A stretch of DNA of 64,000 nt from Plasmodiophora brassicae (lineage: Eukaryota > Endomyxa: Phytomyxea > Phytomyxea > Plasmodiophorida), in the NCBI GenBank assembly GCA_036867785.1, contig CP145421.1, forward strand, positions 434,001 to 498,000, written 5' to 3'. Position 1 is the first letter of the stretch. Each line of letters opens with the position of its first letter. Made by a program: the position numbers and the translations under genes. Positions 1 to 15,591 of the stretch are shown here, piece after piece. The notes under the pieces are model-generated. The model searched no databases and was not told the DNA's origin. It saw only the letters and a program-made list of their open reading frames with translations.

Positions 1-497
1 ACCGGCGAACCCAATGAGGTACTCCATGACGCGATTCTTAATGGTCTGCATCTTGGGCCTCGGGTTATGCTTATGGTCGGACAAATCTGTGAAGAGCGGC
101 TCCTGCCCGTCGCACAGCTTCCTGCAGTACTCAACGATGGGTTCCTGCTCTTTCGGCTCAATGAGCTCCATGTGCGTGTACACGATCAGCCGCCTACAAT
201 TATACGGCTTGCCACACAGTGCCTCAAACGACCTGCAGCAGCAGCAGCACCGTTACGAATCGACCCAGAGCGCGGCACAGTGTCGCCATACGGGTGCGAG
301 CTATACGGCATACGGGCATCGCGAATCTCGATAATGTTCCGCACCTTCGTGTACCCGTCCTTCATCTCCTTGATCGCCTGGCTCATGTGCCTATCGAACC
401 AGTGCTCCCGCTCATCCGGGCTCACCGACTGATTCCAGGTCGTCCTCAGGTACCGCCGCTGCAGGCGCCGCCCGCAGGCGCTCCGGCTGCGGATCAT
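1..497 (-). CDS. MTG1: MTG1/YlqF-type mitochondrial ribosome-assembly GTPase (3' part lies beyond the window)
   Basis: Circularly permuted GTPases of this family help mature the mitochondrial large ribosomal subunit. The N-terminal family signature is visible: HWFDRHMSQAIKEM corresponds to the usual HWFPGHMAKAL, followed by the EVRDAR-like G4/G5-side motif IEIRDARMPYSSHP. One intron, 233-291 (59 nt, GT..AG), must be removed to join SSHP to SFEALCGKPYN, after which the sequence reads through the region where NKMDL is expected. I see YTHMELIEP there, so the canonical NKxD is not conserved. The G1 P-loop would come further on, outside the window. I chose the ATG at 497 because it gives an arginine-rich start (MIRSRSACGRRLQRR) like a mitochondrial presequence; an in-frame ATG at 629 would add a less convincing 44 residues. 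The family call rests on the permuted N-terminal signature and is moderately sure. Confidence 0.65.
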
Positions 498-723
498 GTC
501 GAGGGCCCGGCCTGCAGCTTCGGTGCGGCGGACACCGTCGCACCAGGTCACTGGCCAACCGCGTTTTCGCCAACGCGGATGCTGATAGTCGCGCAAGCCA
601 ACAACGGTTCGTCGAAGATGTAACCCCATATGGAGCGATAGGATGACAATGAGCAGTGGATGCGCTTTATATGATGGCCGGAGGATTGTACCTTAATCAG
701 TGGTGCGGGTTGCGACTACCAGT

Positions 724-2277
724 CTAGTGCTTGCGCTTCGCGAGCTTGTGCTCGAGCATCATGTAGTTAACGGGAGGCAGGCCGACGCAAGCGCGGAGCA
801 GGTTCTCGATGGCGCCACGCTGCTTGAACAGGGCGTTGACAACAGGAGTGCCTTCCGGGACAACGGGGGCCTTGAGCAGGTAGGAGAGAATGGATAGGAC
901 CGGGTGCATGGCTTGCTGTTCTCCTGCGTCCTTCACCGTGAACCGGATGCGCTGGAACAGTTCCATGAGGATGATGAGGTCCAGGATCAACGGCGCAGCG
1001 AGCAGGGAGTCCTCGCACGTGTTGTGCATGGCGATCGTGTTCTTTCCGCCCATGAAGATCTCGGAGACGTACTCGTCGAGAGCGCGCTTTGAGTCCTGGA
1101 CGTACGGAACGTACTTGATCACGACGCAGTGGTCGGGACCTTTCCCGTCCGGGTACAGGATGGAGTTGCTGGCGACCATGTCGTCAACGACACTGCTCTT
1201 GGATATTTCCTTGCTTCTGAACTGCGCCTGCGCGCTCAGGTTGCGTCCGTCATTGTTGCCCAGGTGGTTGTACGACACGATCGATCGCGGTGCAATGCCA
1301 GCCGCAACCAGGAAGTCGACAATGACAGACTTGATCTTCGTCTGGCCAGTCTTGAAATCGTCACCGGCCACGAAAACGCCATGCCGCTGGGCCAGGTCAA
1401 CCACACCCGGAACGATCGTGTTCTGCGGGGAGCCGTTGATAAACGACGACCCCTCGAGGATCGCCGCGCAGGCGAACACGGTCGACGGGGACACCTCGCT
1501 GTTCCCATCTTTGATCGCAGCGAGTAGACCGTCGCCCGTGTCGTGGACGCCACGAAGTTCGTCGCAGAACCGTTCGGTGTTGGCGGTCCAGAGGACAATG
1601 ACCTTGTCCAAGCCGTTGTCCGCCTTGAACTGGCGAATGTCCTGTCGGATCGCCTCCAGATGCTCTGCGCAGGCGTGCGCCCCTGGCAGGACGTTGTCCG
1701 CACGCTCCGCCTGGTTGGCGGCGATGAAATCCGGATAGTAGATCGACCGCATCGGCTTCATAGTCGCCATCTCGTCGTACAGCTGACGTTGTAGGTCGAT
1801 GTCGAGAACCTGGGCGCGCTCCATCGCCTCGGCCATGTCGACGCCCGATATGTCCCAGCCGCCCACCACGAGGTCATTCGGGTTCACCATGGGGAGCACG
1901 TGCGCCATGGGCAGGTAGCATTCCGACCCGTCGTCACGCGACCCGATCAGGATCGTCGACGACTGTGTCAACGAGCCGATGTAATTCGCATGGCAGACTC
2001 CTTCCTTCGTGCGCCATGACAGGGACCGGCGGTTGGCAATAATCCCGGCCGTGAGCGTCGCGCCATTATTCCCGCCCCATCCAACGAACAGAACGCCGAC
2101 ACGGGGCACGACGACGTTCGTCACGATCTCGTAGTCGGTCGTCGTCGGAACCGCATGAACCTTTCCGGTGGCGTCGTCAACGGAGACGCGCGTCTTCGCG
2201 TAGCTGTACTGGGAGATGATCTCATCCTCGGTGTAGACGACGTTGGGCGAATCGACCCTCAGCATTGACGACGCCAT
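724..2277 (-). CDS. INO1: Inositol-3-phosphate synthase (myo-inositol-1-phosphate synthase)
   Basis: Cytosolic NAD-dependent enzyme that converts D-glucose 6-phosphate to 1D-myo-inositol 3-phosphate, the committed step of inositol and hence phosphoinositide synthesis. The single uninterrupted frame from the ATG at 2277 gives 517 residues, the usual length for eukaryotic INO1. The glycine-rich NAD-binding loop [10 protein letters not shown] lies near residue 70. The family core follows: [28 protein letters not shown] and the C-terminal [24 protein letters not shown] stretch (here [15 protein letters not shown]). Forty more residues are open upstream to 2397, but they are cysteine/arginine-rich and unlike the family, so the start at [15 protein letters not shown] is preferred. 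It is one of the few intronless genes here. Very confident. Confidence 0.96.
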   Translation of the reverse strand: MASSMLRVDSPNVVYTEDEIISQYSYAKTRVSVDDATGKVHAVPTTTDYEIVTNVVVPRVGVLFVGWGGNNGATLTAGIIANRRSLSWRTKEGVCHANYIGSLTQSSTILIGSRDDGSECYLPMAHVLPMVNPNDLVVGGWDISGVDMAEAMERAQVLDIDLQRQLYDEMATMKPMRSIYYPDFIAANQAERADNVLPGAHACAEHLEAIRQDIRQFKADNGLDKVIVLWTANTERFCDELRGVHDTGDGLLAAIKDGNSEVSPSTVFACAAILEGSSFINGSPQNTIVPGVVDLAQRHGVFVAGDDFKTGQTKIKSVIVDFLVAAGIAPRSIVSYNHLGNNDGRNLSAQAQFRSKEISKSSVVDDMVASNSILYPDGKGPDHCVVIKYVPYVQDSKRALDEYVSEIFMGGKNTIAMHNTCEDSLLAAPLILDLIILMELFQRIRFTVKDAGEQQAMHPVLSILSYLLKAPVVPEGTPVVNALFKQRGAIENLLRACVGLPPVNYMMLEHKLAKRKH

Positions 2278-2908
2278 GTGCCCCGACCGGTCCTGTCCAA
2301 AATGGGCAGGCGAGCAAGGCGCGACGCGACACGGGAATGAACGAAGCGACGGACTGCCGGTCGCGGTGTCCGCCGTCAGTGCGCACCGCCACGGCACGCG
2401 GACGGTTCGATGAGTGCGCTGGTGTCTAATTCCGGGACCGCTGTGCTTAGTCGCTGCTGCCTGCAGGCGCCGATCTGCACAGGGCCACTGGGCCAGGCGG
2501 ATTCGCGGATTGCGGTGCCGGTATCGTCACGTGTTGAGGAGGGCAGGTTGCACCGCAACACCAGGGAGGCGTGCACGGCCAGGGACGGGGGAGGGCGCTC
2601 TTGTCGTCGGGAAACAGCAGTGCGGGAGGTACTCTCTCCGGCTAGAACAGCTGAGTGGGTTGTGTGGCAGCCTGGCCTGTAGGATGGCCGGAGACATGGT
2701 TCACGTCCGCCTACCTTGTGTGCAGATGGTCATCAGGTTGGCGATGCTGGTGTTGCAAGCGCACATCCGTATACGCTGCAGAGGTGGCGCCAACAACACC
2801 TGGGGCACCCTACCTTCAAGAACCTCCTGTTGGACAGCCGACAAAAGCTGTCCTAGCCGTACCTTAACAATTCTATGCCACACAATCACCAGGAACGAGG
2901 CATAGGCA
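2278..2908. other. No gene recognised
   Basis: About 630 bp upstream of the inositol-phosphate synthase gene and ahead of the hAT remnant. Short frames exist on both strands, but none shows recognisable protein character or plausible splice structure. It presumably holds the promoter of the inositol-phosphate synthase gene. Confidence 0.4.
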
Positions 2909-3655
2909 GGCCTCTTTATTTACGGACCAATCCGTACAATCCGTAAATAAGCTATTTACGGATGGACTACAGAGTTATATACGGATCCGTACGGATCCCT
3001 TAACGCATAGCGACATAGGGGGCAGTGACAATGTCTGGGAGTACTTTACTGACCTACTCAAACGTTAATGACTGCAGATATTCGTATTGCATGCAGTGCT
3101 GGCATCCTTCAAGGGATAAATCTGTAATCGCGACACGGAACTGGTCCTTCAGGGACTTCACGATCGAAAAATCGCTCTCGACCTGAGCGTTATGCGGGAA
3201 AACGGTCGCAATGCCACCACAGAACTGTTGAAGGATGGGGAAGCGGTCTTTAACCACTTTCCAACTGTCGTCGAAAGCAGAGCTTGAATCCAGACCATCC
3301 AGAGAGGCACGAAGAGTCGGCTCCATGGTATATGCTGAACACAACTCTCTATGTTGCTGTTCGATCAGGTCGATGTAACGAGCGTCCGGATGGGTGGCAG
3401 TCGCAGTCCTTACAATCTCGCTTTTGGTCGGCCTACCTATGTACATAGATGTTCTTCGGAGTGACGGAAACGTTCCACAGGACCATGTTCTGGAGCGCAG
3501 CGGGGCCAGCGGTTGCATAACTTCAGCGGTTCCCCTCAGCCAGTTCCTGGGTCCTGACAGAATTGATGCAGAGGCACGTGGCGTCACCAGAGACTTGGCA
3601 ATATACGAGGGCTTCTCACGTTACAAGTCCATCAGCTTTTAGTGAGGACGTATCA
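2909..3655 (-). mobile_element. hAT-type DNA transposon remnant (C-terminal part of the transposase plus one terminal region)
   Basis: The minus-strand frame 3054-3587 carries the hAT dimerisation-domain end: DRFPILQQFCGGIATVFPHN, then AQVESDFSIVKSLKDQFR and DLSLEGCQHCMQYEYLQSL. These match the VESDFS..KW.KDE.R..L.D.SLEG pattern of hAT transposases abundant in oomycetes and other protists. Only about the last 140 residues are convincing; the catalytic N-terminal part is missing. The stretch 2912-3000, just past the transposase 3' end, contains at least seven copies of TCCGTA/TACGGA in both orientations, including a hairpin of ATTTACGGA against TCCGTAAAT. That is what subterminal transposase-binding repeats of hAT elements look like. 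I could not find the matching other end, so this is a truncated, non-autonomous fossil. Confidence 0.7.
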
Positions 3656-3908
3656 ACAGCCACTAATCTCGTTTGTCGTGTACACCTCGTCGAGGTTGCT
3701 TCGAGCAGAACTTCCATAACGGATACGTTATGTTCTTGACCACACGGCCCACCCATACCACAGGACTGAGAACCGTTTCCCAATACGAAGTCGTTGGATT
3801 TGTCTTGTCGTCATAAAGATTCAAGCCAGACCGCATGAATCCTCCGAGCTTCGCCCTGCATCAAGCACGGCCGTTATACACCGCATAAGCATTGCTCAAG
3901 GAGCTGGC

Positions 3909-4973
3909 CTACCTTGCTTTCTTATCTGCCTTCATCTGCGCCGCCTTGATCCGCTTGATTGCATCCTGGGTTGCTGCGGATGGCTCAATAGATTGCGCCT
4001 TCTTCAGATCGCGCAGCGCCAGTTCATACTCCTCGCGATTGCCGTATGCTATTCCTCGTCGGTACAGGCATTTCACGTTACTGTTGTCGATTCCCAGTGC
4101 TTGAGTACCTATAGGCAGACGTTCAGTCAGGTTCTTGTTCATGTGCTTGAAACCATTATCTCCCGAGCTGACATGAGCGAATTGCCGCGTCCCAGGACTT
4201 GAGCCGAATGTGACAAGCACTGGAGTTATTCAAACAGAGGAAGAGCAGCGGCTGGCTTGTACTGCTATCGACTTCAGCTCTTCGGGAAGTGATGGCCCTG
4301 CTTACCGTCATCAGCATTCATGCAAATACTCGAAGCCATGGAGTACTACGGACTCAATGGCTTTCACAGCCTTGTCGTACGAGCGCAGGCTCGTCTTGAC
4401 CTGCCCGTTGTTGTACTGCTGGTTCCCGATACGATGCATTCGAGTTGCCAGATCAAACTTCTCCTTGTCAGTCAAGTCCCAGAAATTCTTGTCGGCTTCG
4501 GATCGAAGCAGACGAACGTCGAATTCAATGAGTTTGCCGCACACGTCGCCGTACTGCACAGATGTTGGGCAGTTGTGTTTGGTGAACCCGTAGTCACTGG
4601 AACACACCACCCGAGATCGTTCCCCGGGACGCATGGTAGCAAGAGCCATCTCCAGGCCGCGAGCCGTCTCGGAACGCCCCAGACGGATCTCGACCTCCTC
4701 GTGTGGATCGTCATTGTACAGGACAGGCTCTCCGCCGATCGACGTGTGAACTATGATGACGTTCGCCACGTCCAGCGGCTTCGGGCACGCCGCACCGGCG
4801 TCGCCGAGCTCGAGAACTGTCTTCGTCACGCCTCCGTCATCGGCAATGCGCACCACACCTGAACCGTCGGTATGGTCCCACCCAGGTAACTTGTCGCCCG
4901 GTGCTGCCTTCTGGTCCACTGCCGTTGCCCGACTGCCTTCCAGCGATACGGCAACGTCTTCACTTGCCGTCAT
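3909..4973 (-). CDS. FKBP-type domain plus TPR co-chaperone-like protein
   Basis: The first exon (from the ATG at 4973) encodes a degenerate FKBP domain: VHTSIGGEPVL, then IRLGRSETARGLEMALATM and MRPGERSRVVCSSDYGF. A tetratricopeptide region follows (KFDLATRMHRIGNQQYNNG, and after splicing AIRSCTQALGIDNSNVKCLYRR). The last TPR exon ends at 3909 with the lysine-rich tail KAAQMKADKKAR. At least three introns are required. One of them (GTCAGCTC..CTATAG, 65 nt) joins RSC to TQALGID, restoring a textbook TPR helix pair. Proteins of this build (FKBP4/5/8/42-like) act as Hsp90 co-chaperones. The FKBP pocket tyrosine/aspartate and the pocket tryptophan are absent (GLEMALATM replaces GW..GV..M), so peptidyl-prolyl isomerase activity is doubtful. 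Exact exon borders in the middle (4110-4360) are not fully settled. Confidence 0.75.
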
Positions 4974-5110
4974 CGCTTACGAGTTGCCCAACAGCGTTTT
5001 GGGCGTCTCTATTTGGCAACCATCGTGACAGGCCGCGCAAGAACGTTCCCAAGGTGGGCCGGCAGCCGCAATAGTCGGATGTGTACAGAAATGGCACAGC
5101 GATGAGCATT

Positions 5111-6101
<991 letters not shown>

Positions 6102-8841
6102 ATGGCTGGGAGCGAGGTCGACGTCGACTATGGGCGGACGGTGCGTCTGTTCACTGGGAAGTATACGTCGAAGCTGCAGGCGAGGCAAGCGTTAGCGCTG
6201 CGTCGTATCGCGCGCAGGAATGCTGGCGGCGTGCCGCTGGCTGAGCTCGAGGATGTCTGTCGGGTCCTTTCCAGCGCGTTGGCGGCGGACCCCAATCCGG
6301 AACTCGATGCGGCCGTCTTGGAGAACATCCGCCTGTTCTGCAAACCGTTGGTCAGCACCCGCTCCTGGCAGCATAAACAGTACTCGGACGCTATCGGCGC
6401 CATGCTACGCCTGCTGATGAAGTGTGCCTGTCGCGAGACGTCTGGCATGACCTCATCGGCGGCTTACAACGCCATCCGGAGGTTCGCTTGCGCTGATCTC
6501 GTCCCTCTCGACATACCTGAAGAAGGCAGGCGAACAATCCCAGTCGAGTACAGCCGGTCGCTTTCACTGCTCGCAATCGTGAATAGTGGCATCGTTCCCG
6601 ATCTCGTCTCCGCTCTGAAGCGCACACCTTCATCTGCCATCAACATGCAAATCTGCAGGGACCTTTCGTTATCCGCTCCATCTGCATCTGCAATGCTGAC
6701 CAGCGACGATCTGGCCGGCGCCATGGTTGCGGCCATCGACGTGGAGGCGTCGGCACCCATGGCCGTCGAGGTCATTTGGAACCTGTTCGAATTGCATCCT
6801 ACGGAGGCGGCAACGCGCCTTGCGAACGACGCCATCATCTCCCTGTTGACATCGCTGCTGAAACGCACGCTCGAACACGGTACGTCGGTCCGGCATCGAG
6901 CGCTTCGCAATCAGGTCCTGTGCGCGCTGTCGCACCTGTCACGAGCACCACGCACCGGTGCTGGGTTCGTGCGCGCTGGATGCGTACCCCTGCTACTATC
7001 GCATTCGACGCGGCTGGAACTGGGCGCCGGCCCCATTGCCTCCCACGGAATGCTGCTGGAAGACCTGCAGACGAAGAAGCTGATCTGGAGCATTCTGGGC
7101 GACCTCCTCCAGGAGCCACGTTGTGTCTCAATCTGCGCCGCCAGCGCCCTCGTCGAAGCCCTTCTGGTCTACACGACTCCTGCCCCGCAAGCACCGCTTC
7201 AAATCCAAGTCCTCATCAAGTAGGTGAACGGCTGCCACGCGTTACCGATTACTGAGACGGGATCGCTCAGGTCAGATCGCGACGAGTTGAGCCTGGCCGC
7301 GTTCTCGTTGCTGTACCAGATCGTCGACGTCCTACCGGCGCAATTCCACGCCCAGTCTGGGAGCACACGCCTGGCACAACTGGTCACACATGGCAGCAAC
7401 GACGACCTGGACCGGATCGCGTTAGCCGTCCTGTTAAGGTCTGTCGCATCGGCGCCAGCACCTCACGACGACCTCGTGGCATCGTTGGTGGCCACGTTTA
7501 CGGACATGAATCGTAGCGCGAATGTTCGTGCTGACGCCGCGCTGGTACTCAGCCGCGTTTGCTCTGGGTCGGCCCCGAACCGGAAGCATCTTCGAACCTC
7601 GGCAGCACTCAGCTGTGTGCTACGAGCGTTATCGACGGAGATCCCGTCGTCAGCGCTCGCGACGAGCTCGCTTGTCCTGCTGACGGTTGCATGCGACCAA
7701 GATGCTCGAAACCAGAGGCATGTCATCGAGAACGAAGGCGTTGACATCATCGTCGGGACGCTGGCGAAAGGGTGGCGTAACCGTCGTGCGGCGCTGGTGG
7801 TCCTCGACAATTTGACGTCGTCGTCGCCAGTGGCGTTAACGATGTTGAAGGAGTCACGCGTGGGTGACCCACCCAGGTGCGCCGTCGACATCCTGGTCGA
7901 CATCTGGAACGATCAAACGGGGGCGCTGCGATCTGGGTGCGCTCACGGTGCCGACCTGCGATCATGTCATGGAGGCTGCCAGCCATGTTCGGAATCGCCC
8001 GGGCAGCTGACGCCACCTGTCGAGGACGTGTTTGGCCCAGTCGCACACCTTCTTGCTCGGCTGGCCAACGACCCCGCCCAGCTGAGCCCTCTGTCACCAG
8101 AACAGCTTCTCGACGTCCGTAACGTACGTCAAGCGTTCGCGCTCGCTGATGATTTAATTGAGCTGACCGTTCAACCAGATTGCTATGTACGACGACGTCC
8201 TTCTGGCGAACGCCTGGACGCAAGCGTTAGAACGATGCCGATCATCTTCAAAGAAACTTCTAGGCGAAGACGTTGACGTCATCGCCAGCCGAGTCGACGG
8301 TCTGGTGGCGGCCATCAGGCGGAAGAAGGCCGAAGCCGAGAGCGAGGCCGCGAACGTTCGAAAGGTACCCCAAACCTTACTTGGGAAGCCGTGAGATGAA
8401 CTGAATGGGCGTGGTCAGGCCAGGAAGGCGGCATTCGATGCGTTTACTGAGACGATGTTGACGCTAATCGACCAAGAGAAGCAGCCTGTAGAGAAGGCGG
8501 CGGGCCTGGTGGCGCCGATTCGCGCCATCAAGGTGAAGCTGAACAAGGAGCAGAAGCGGGAGATGCTGGTCGGCGCCCTGCAGAAGACGAAAACGATCCA
8601 GCACATGCTGGGTGATACGTACGCCATGCTGTACGACGAGAACGTCGTCCAGAGCTCGAGCTACCACAAGAAGACGCCACAGGAGCTATCGCCGCCCTTG
8701 CTGAAGATCGCGTCGGAAGTGACCGCTGAGGAGGACTACCTCAACGATGTCGTCCTGGGTGACCCCAGCCTCAACGAAATGTATCGGGCGACGCTCAGGA
8801 TGACGCCGCCCGACGGCCGGCCGCGATCCTCGGCAACCTAG
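6102..8841 (+). CDS. CFAP69: Cilia- and flagella-associated protein 69 (armadillo-repeat ciliary protein)
   Basis: Four exons joined by introns 7220-7270, 8124-8178 and 8365-8418 (51-55 nt) give about 860 residues of helical, armadillo-like repeats. Similarity to animal CFAP69 is visible along the length. Examples are RHRALRNQVLCALSHLSRAP with LLLSHSTRLEL and QTKKLIWSILGDLLQEP (human: RQLRNDILVITTIIAQNPEAP with LKKLLFNVIVILCKDLP). GVDIIVGTLAKGW and VDILVDIWNDQ also correspond. The spliced segment SPEQLLDVRNIAMYDDVLLA aligns with human LSAEDFVTLCIIHRYFDF, and the following helix with NEIYEEIKLEKL. The last exon is basic and coiled (MLTLIDQEKQPVEKAAG). CFAP69 is a central-pair-associated axonemal protein needed for flagellar beating and olfactory-cilia function in mammals. 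Its presence implies motile cilia. Recognition is from remembered family sequence, hence not certain. Confidence 0.75.
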
Positions 8842-8905
8842 AGCCTGTTCGAGCAGTCCGTCCTTTATACAGTCACCTCCCGCCCACCAATGTACGTTGT
8901 ATTGT

Positions 8906-10276
8906 CTAGGCCCAATTGGCCAGGACGGCCATGGCAGCTGCACCCAGGTACATTGCTGTCATATTGACGCATTTGAAGCGCCGCGAGAACGACCGGAACG
9001 ACTTGTTGTGGTTGATCTACGCCCGCACGCGCGTGCGGCGTCAGTATCCGCGTTTCGTTGCTGTCCAATGCGTATGCCTACCTCGACAGATATCAGCTCT
9101 GCGTACGTGTTGTAAATCAGGACGCCGGCCCTGGCGCCAACCGTCACTGGATGTGTATCCGAGCGAACAGCCATGGCTTACGCTAGGGAATCCATGATGC
9201 CTTGAAACAGAATGACCGTGTCCGAGTTGTCGTTGAACGAGCTGTGGACGCCGATCCCGAACACAATCCCGATGGGGGTTCCCAGCGGGTACACGAGGCC
9301 GAGAACCAGGTATTTGAACAGCGTCCCGTGTTTCAGGTTGGCGATCAATGATCCCAGAGCCATGCCTTCGAACAGCTACGACACAGCAGTCAGATGAGTG
9401 ACCTTGACGCTGCTGTCGTTCGGGTTACCTGATGGAAGCAGATGGCAACGAGGAGAGTCTGGAAGCTGCGCGTATCGGCGGTAACGCCCAGCGTAACGCC
9501 AATGATGAGCGAGTGGAACAGGATGCTGCATTCCAGAATGATCGTCGACTGCACCAGAGTCGCGTCGTTCAACCAGGAACGCCCACGAATGAGTTCCTCG
9601 TACACGATTACCATACTGGACCCATCCTCGTGGAAGTGCCCCTCCAGTTGAACATCCTGACCGTGCCCGGCCGGAAACGCCTTTGCCACCGATAGCTCCT
9701 TCCGTTCCGGAGCGTCCTGGGCGTCGTTGACCTGGACAGCGGCGCTGTCGACCGCGTCGGCGTGTTCGTCGTTGACGTTCTCGCAACGGATGACAGTACG
9801 CGGCCGGTGGCCGACAGCGAACAGTTCGATAAGCTGGACGGTGAAGGCGGCGATCAGGGCGAATACGCCGACGAAGTTGACGCCATAGCCGGCCCAGGCC
9901 GGGGTCAGGCACGGGTTCGAAAACTGGGTGTACGCGTCCGTCAGCAGGTGACACCAGGCGGTCGCTGCGATCACGCCGATGCCGAACATCTTGAACACCT
10001 GCCGACAGCGTTCCGTTTAGCGTCCGTTAACCGAAAGGAGATGGAGCTGGACACCTGGAGCACGCCAGCCAAGATGCGGTTGCCCTGGACGGTACCGAGG
10101 GTGATCGCCGAGAACATGCCTGATGCGGACACGGCGGCGAGAAGAAAAACGGCACCAATGTGCCATGGCATCGAATAGGTCAGAGATGTGTCGGACGGCG
10201 AACAGTCGATGTTCCCGTCCGCCATAGCGGCCGGGATTAAAACGGCGACGACCAGCGCCAGCAGACGCCCTGGCAT
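8906..10276 (-). CDS. ZIP-family (ZRT/IRT-like) zinc/iron transporter
   Basis: Imports divalent metal (typically Zn2+ or Fe2+) into the cytosol across the plasma or an organelle membrane. Five exons reconstruct a complete ZIP. It has a signal-like first helix (MPGRLLALVVAVLIPAAMA) and TM1-3 around HIGAVFLLAAVSASGMFS and GIGVIAATAWCHLL. A cytosolic loop with GHGQDVQLEGHFHEDG (histidine/acid metal-binding) follows. The two metal-site helices are intact: HSLIIGVTLG in TM4 and, after splicing an intron of about 54 nt, FHQLFEGMALG in TM5. The C-terminus YLGAAAMAVLANWA, followed by TAG at 8906, is the classic ZIP ending; an intron must be removed at about 9020-9080 to reach it. Substrate cannot be told from sequence. 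It is convergent with CFAP69, 64 bp apart. Confidence 0.93.
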
Positions 10277-10651
10277 TGCTGCACCACCTATCGCGTCACC
10301 AATCGTCCGACGCGGCGCCGTCGTGCACTCGCCTGCTGCTCACTGGCTGCCACGTGTGGTTTGTGACAAGGTGCTGGCGGTTGCTGCTTGTACAGTACAT
10401 GATGTTGGACACAAGTCCCCAGTGGTGCGAAAGCTCCCACCGTCTACCGCATGCTTCTGACAATACAGTTGCGCGCTGTACGTCAATACCGTACATGACT
10501 GGTCAGGTGGTGCGTTCACTGCACGATTGACAGTTGAAGTGGCAGGCGGCAGTGGGAACTGCCAACTGGGAAGTCGAAAGTCCGCGGGACGGGAAGGCCT
10601 GGTCGGGGTCACCTCGACAGAAACGAACATTGTCGCGCGGGGATTGCGGCG
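10277..10651. promoter_or_regulatory. Divergent intergenic region between the ZIP transporter (-) and MCM6 (+)
   Basis: A 375-bp spacer between divergent starts. Small frames are present, but none looks coding. No specific promoter element recognised. Confidence 0.4.
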
Positions 10652-13941
<3,290 letters not shown>

Positions 13942-14041
13942 CCCGGCCTGTTGAGTAACGTCAAGCCCGTTCATTCATCAAATGGAAATCCGTGTTTTGT
14001 AAAGAATGGATGAATGGCGATGCTGCCGTGTTTAACGGTCG

Positions 14042-15591
14042 TCAGTGGACGTTGAGTTCGTCGATTTGCTTGTCGAACATCTTGAGGAATTCGGAATAAT
14101 CAACCACGCCGTCATGATTGAGGTCGGCTTCCTCCAGTAGCTCTTTGCTCGTCTTGTCACCGGCTTCGCTGCCCAATGCGTTCTTCAACTCGTCGACGGT
14201 GATAGTACCGTCGTGGTTTAGGTCGATCTTCTGGAACACCCTCCACAGCCGCTCTTCTTTCGCGGCTATCTTTCTGTGGACAGCCGCCTTCAGCAATTCG
14301 TCGTAGTTGATGCTTCCATCTCCGTCGATATCGATCGAGCCGACGATGTTCTTCAGTTCCTCGTTCGGCATCTGGCTCAAACACGAATGCAACTCGTTGA
14401 CGGTCAGTACGCCATCGTTGTTCGTGTCAAGAGTCTTGAAGAGCGTCTTCAGTTGTTCGATCTCCTCCTTCGGCAACTGGTCCGTCATCGTCCCCAGGAT
14501 GGCCGCCTGGAATTTGTTGCCCTTGTGGAACGCTCCCATGGACTTCAGTACGTGCTCAGCAATCGGCTCTGACGATGCCGTTTGTCCTTGTAGCCATGGG
14601 TGCTCTAGCGCTTCCGATGCTGTCAGCCGTTCGGCGACATCCGTCACAAGGAGCTTGGCGATAAGGTCCTTCGCGGATTCCGAGACGTTGATGGACGATG
14701 GGAAGAACGGTCCAAACCCTGCTTTCGTCTTCGGCGTGAAACCTTTCTTGATGAGTCGGAAGATGGCATCGTCGGCCTGCTTGCCGTATTGGGCCGGGTC
14801 CACCCAGAACGGCGGAAACCCGAACAGCATGACAAACATGACGACGCCAATGCTCCACATGTCGCAGGCCTCGTTGTAGTGCCGTTCGATTACCTCGGGC
14901 GCGATGTAGTATGGCGTGCCGCAGAGGCGCGTCAGGTGCTTCCTCGATTGGACGCTGGCCGCCATGCCGAAATCGATCACCTTCAACTTCGAGTCGTCGT
15001 CCTTGGACTTGAACAGGAAGTTGTCGGGCTTCAGGTCGAGGTGGGCAATCTTGTGCGAATGCATGTACTCGATGGCGCTGACGATCTGTCGCAAGACGTA
15101 GGCGGCGTCCTTCTCTGAGAAACTGCCCCGCTGCTGGATTCTGTCAAACAGTTCGCCTCCATTGCAGACCTGGCGTCCACACACACGTCAGTACCCCTGC
15201 CACTCCGGGCCGACATCGCGAACATCAACCTCCATCACGAGGTAAAGGTCGAGAGGGTCCTCGAACACCTCGATCAGCTCAATGATGTGGTCGTGCTTTA
15301 GCGACTTCATGATGTCAATCTCCTGTTTCATCATGTCGAAATGGCGCTGACGGTCGGTCACCCGCTGGCAATCGCATATCAGAGACCCACACGCTGAGGG
15401 GGCGCATCGCGGGTCGACCTGACCTGGAACCGCGCTTTCGAGATGACTTTGACCGCATAGTGCCTTTTGTTTGCGATGCAGATCGCTTCTTTGGCGACAC
15501 CGTACTGGCCGGGCTGGCCGAGCTGCGCCCCGATCTTGTACTTGTCGTGAATACTAGCAGTCTGTCCATAGACGAACCTCGGCCCAGACAT
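14042..15591 (-). CDS. CDPK: Calcium-dependent protein kinase (CDPK) with four EF-hands
   Basis: Ser/Thr kinase directly switched by Ca2+, an architecture of plants, alveolates and other SAR protists but not animals or fungi. Three exons (junctions KARFQ/RVTDRQRHF and YLVMEV/CNGGELF) give a kinase domain of about 270 residues. The glycine loop is unusual (LGQPGQYGVAKEA), VAIK is AVKV and the catalytic loop is AHLDLKPDN. The activation segment reads DFGMAASVQ and the CGTPYYIAPEV signature is intact. The junction domain precedes four canonical 12-residue calcium loops: DTNNDGVLTVNE, DIDGDGSINYDE, DLNHDGTITVDE and DLNHDGVVDYSE. The usual HRD arginine is leucine (HLD), as in DAPK/MLCK-type kinases, so it is a non-RD kinase and probably does not need activation-loop phosphorylation. 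No myristoylation site at the start (MSGPRF). Confidence 0.92.

Noticed and set aside
498-629. Longer start for the MTG1-like gene
   Set aside because: The extra 44 residues are Trp/Arg-rich and unlike the family; the internal Met gives a typical mitochondrial presequence.
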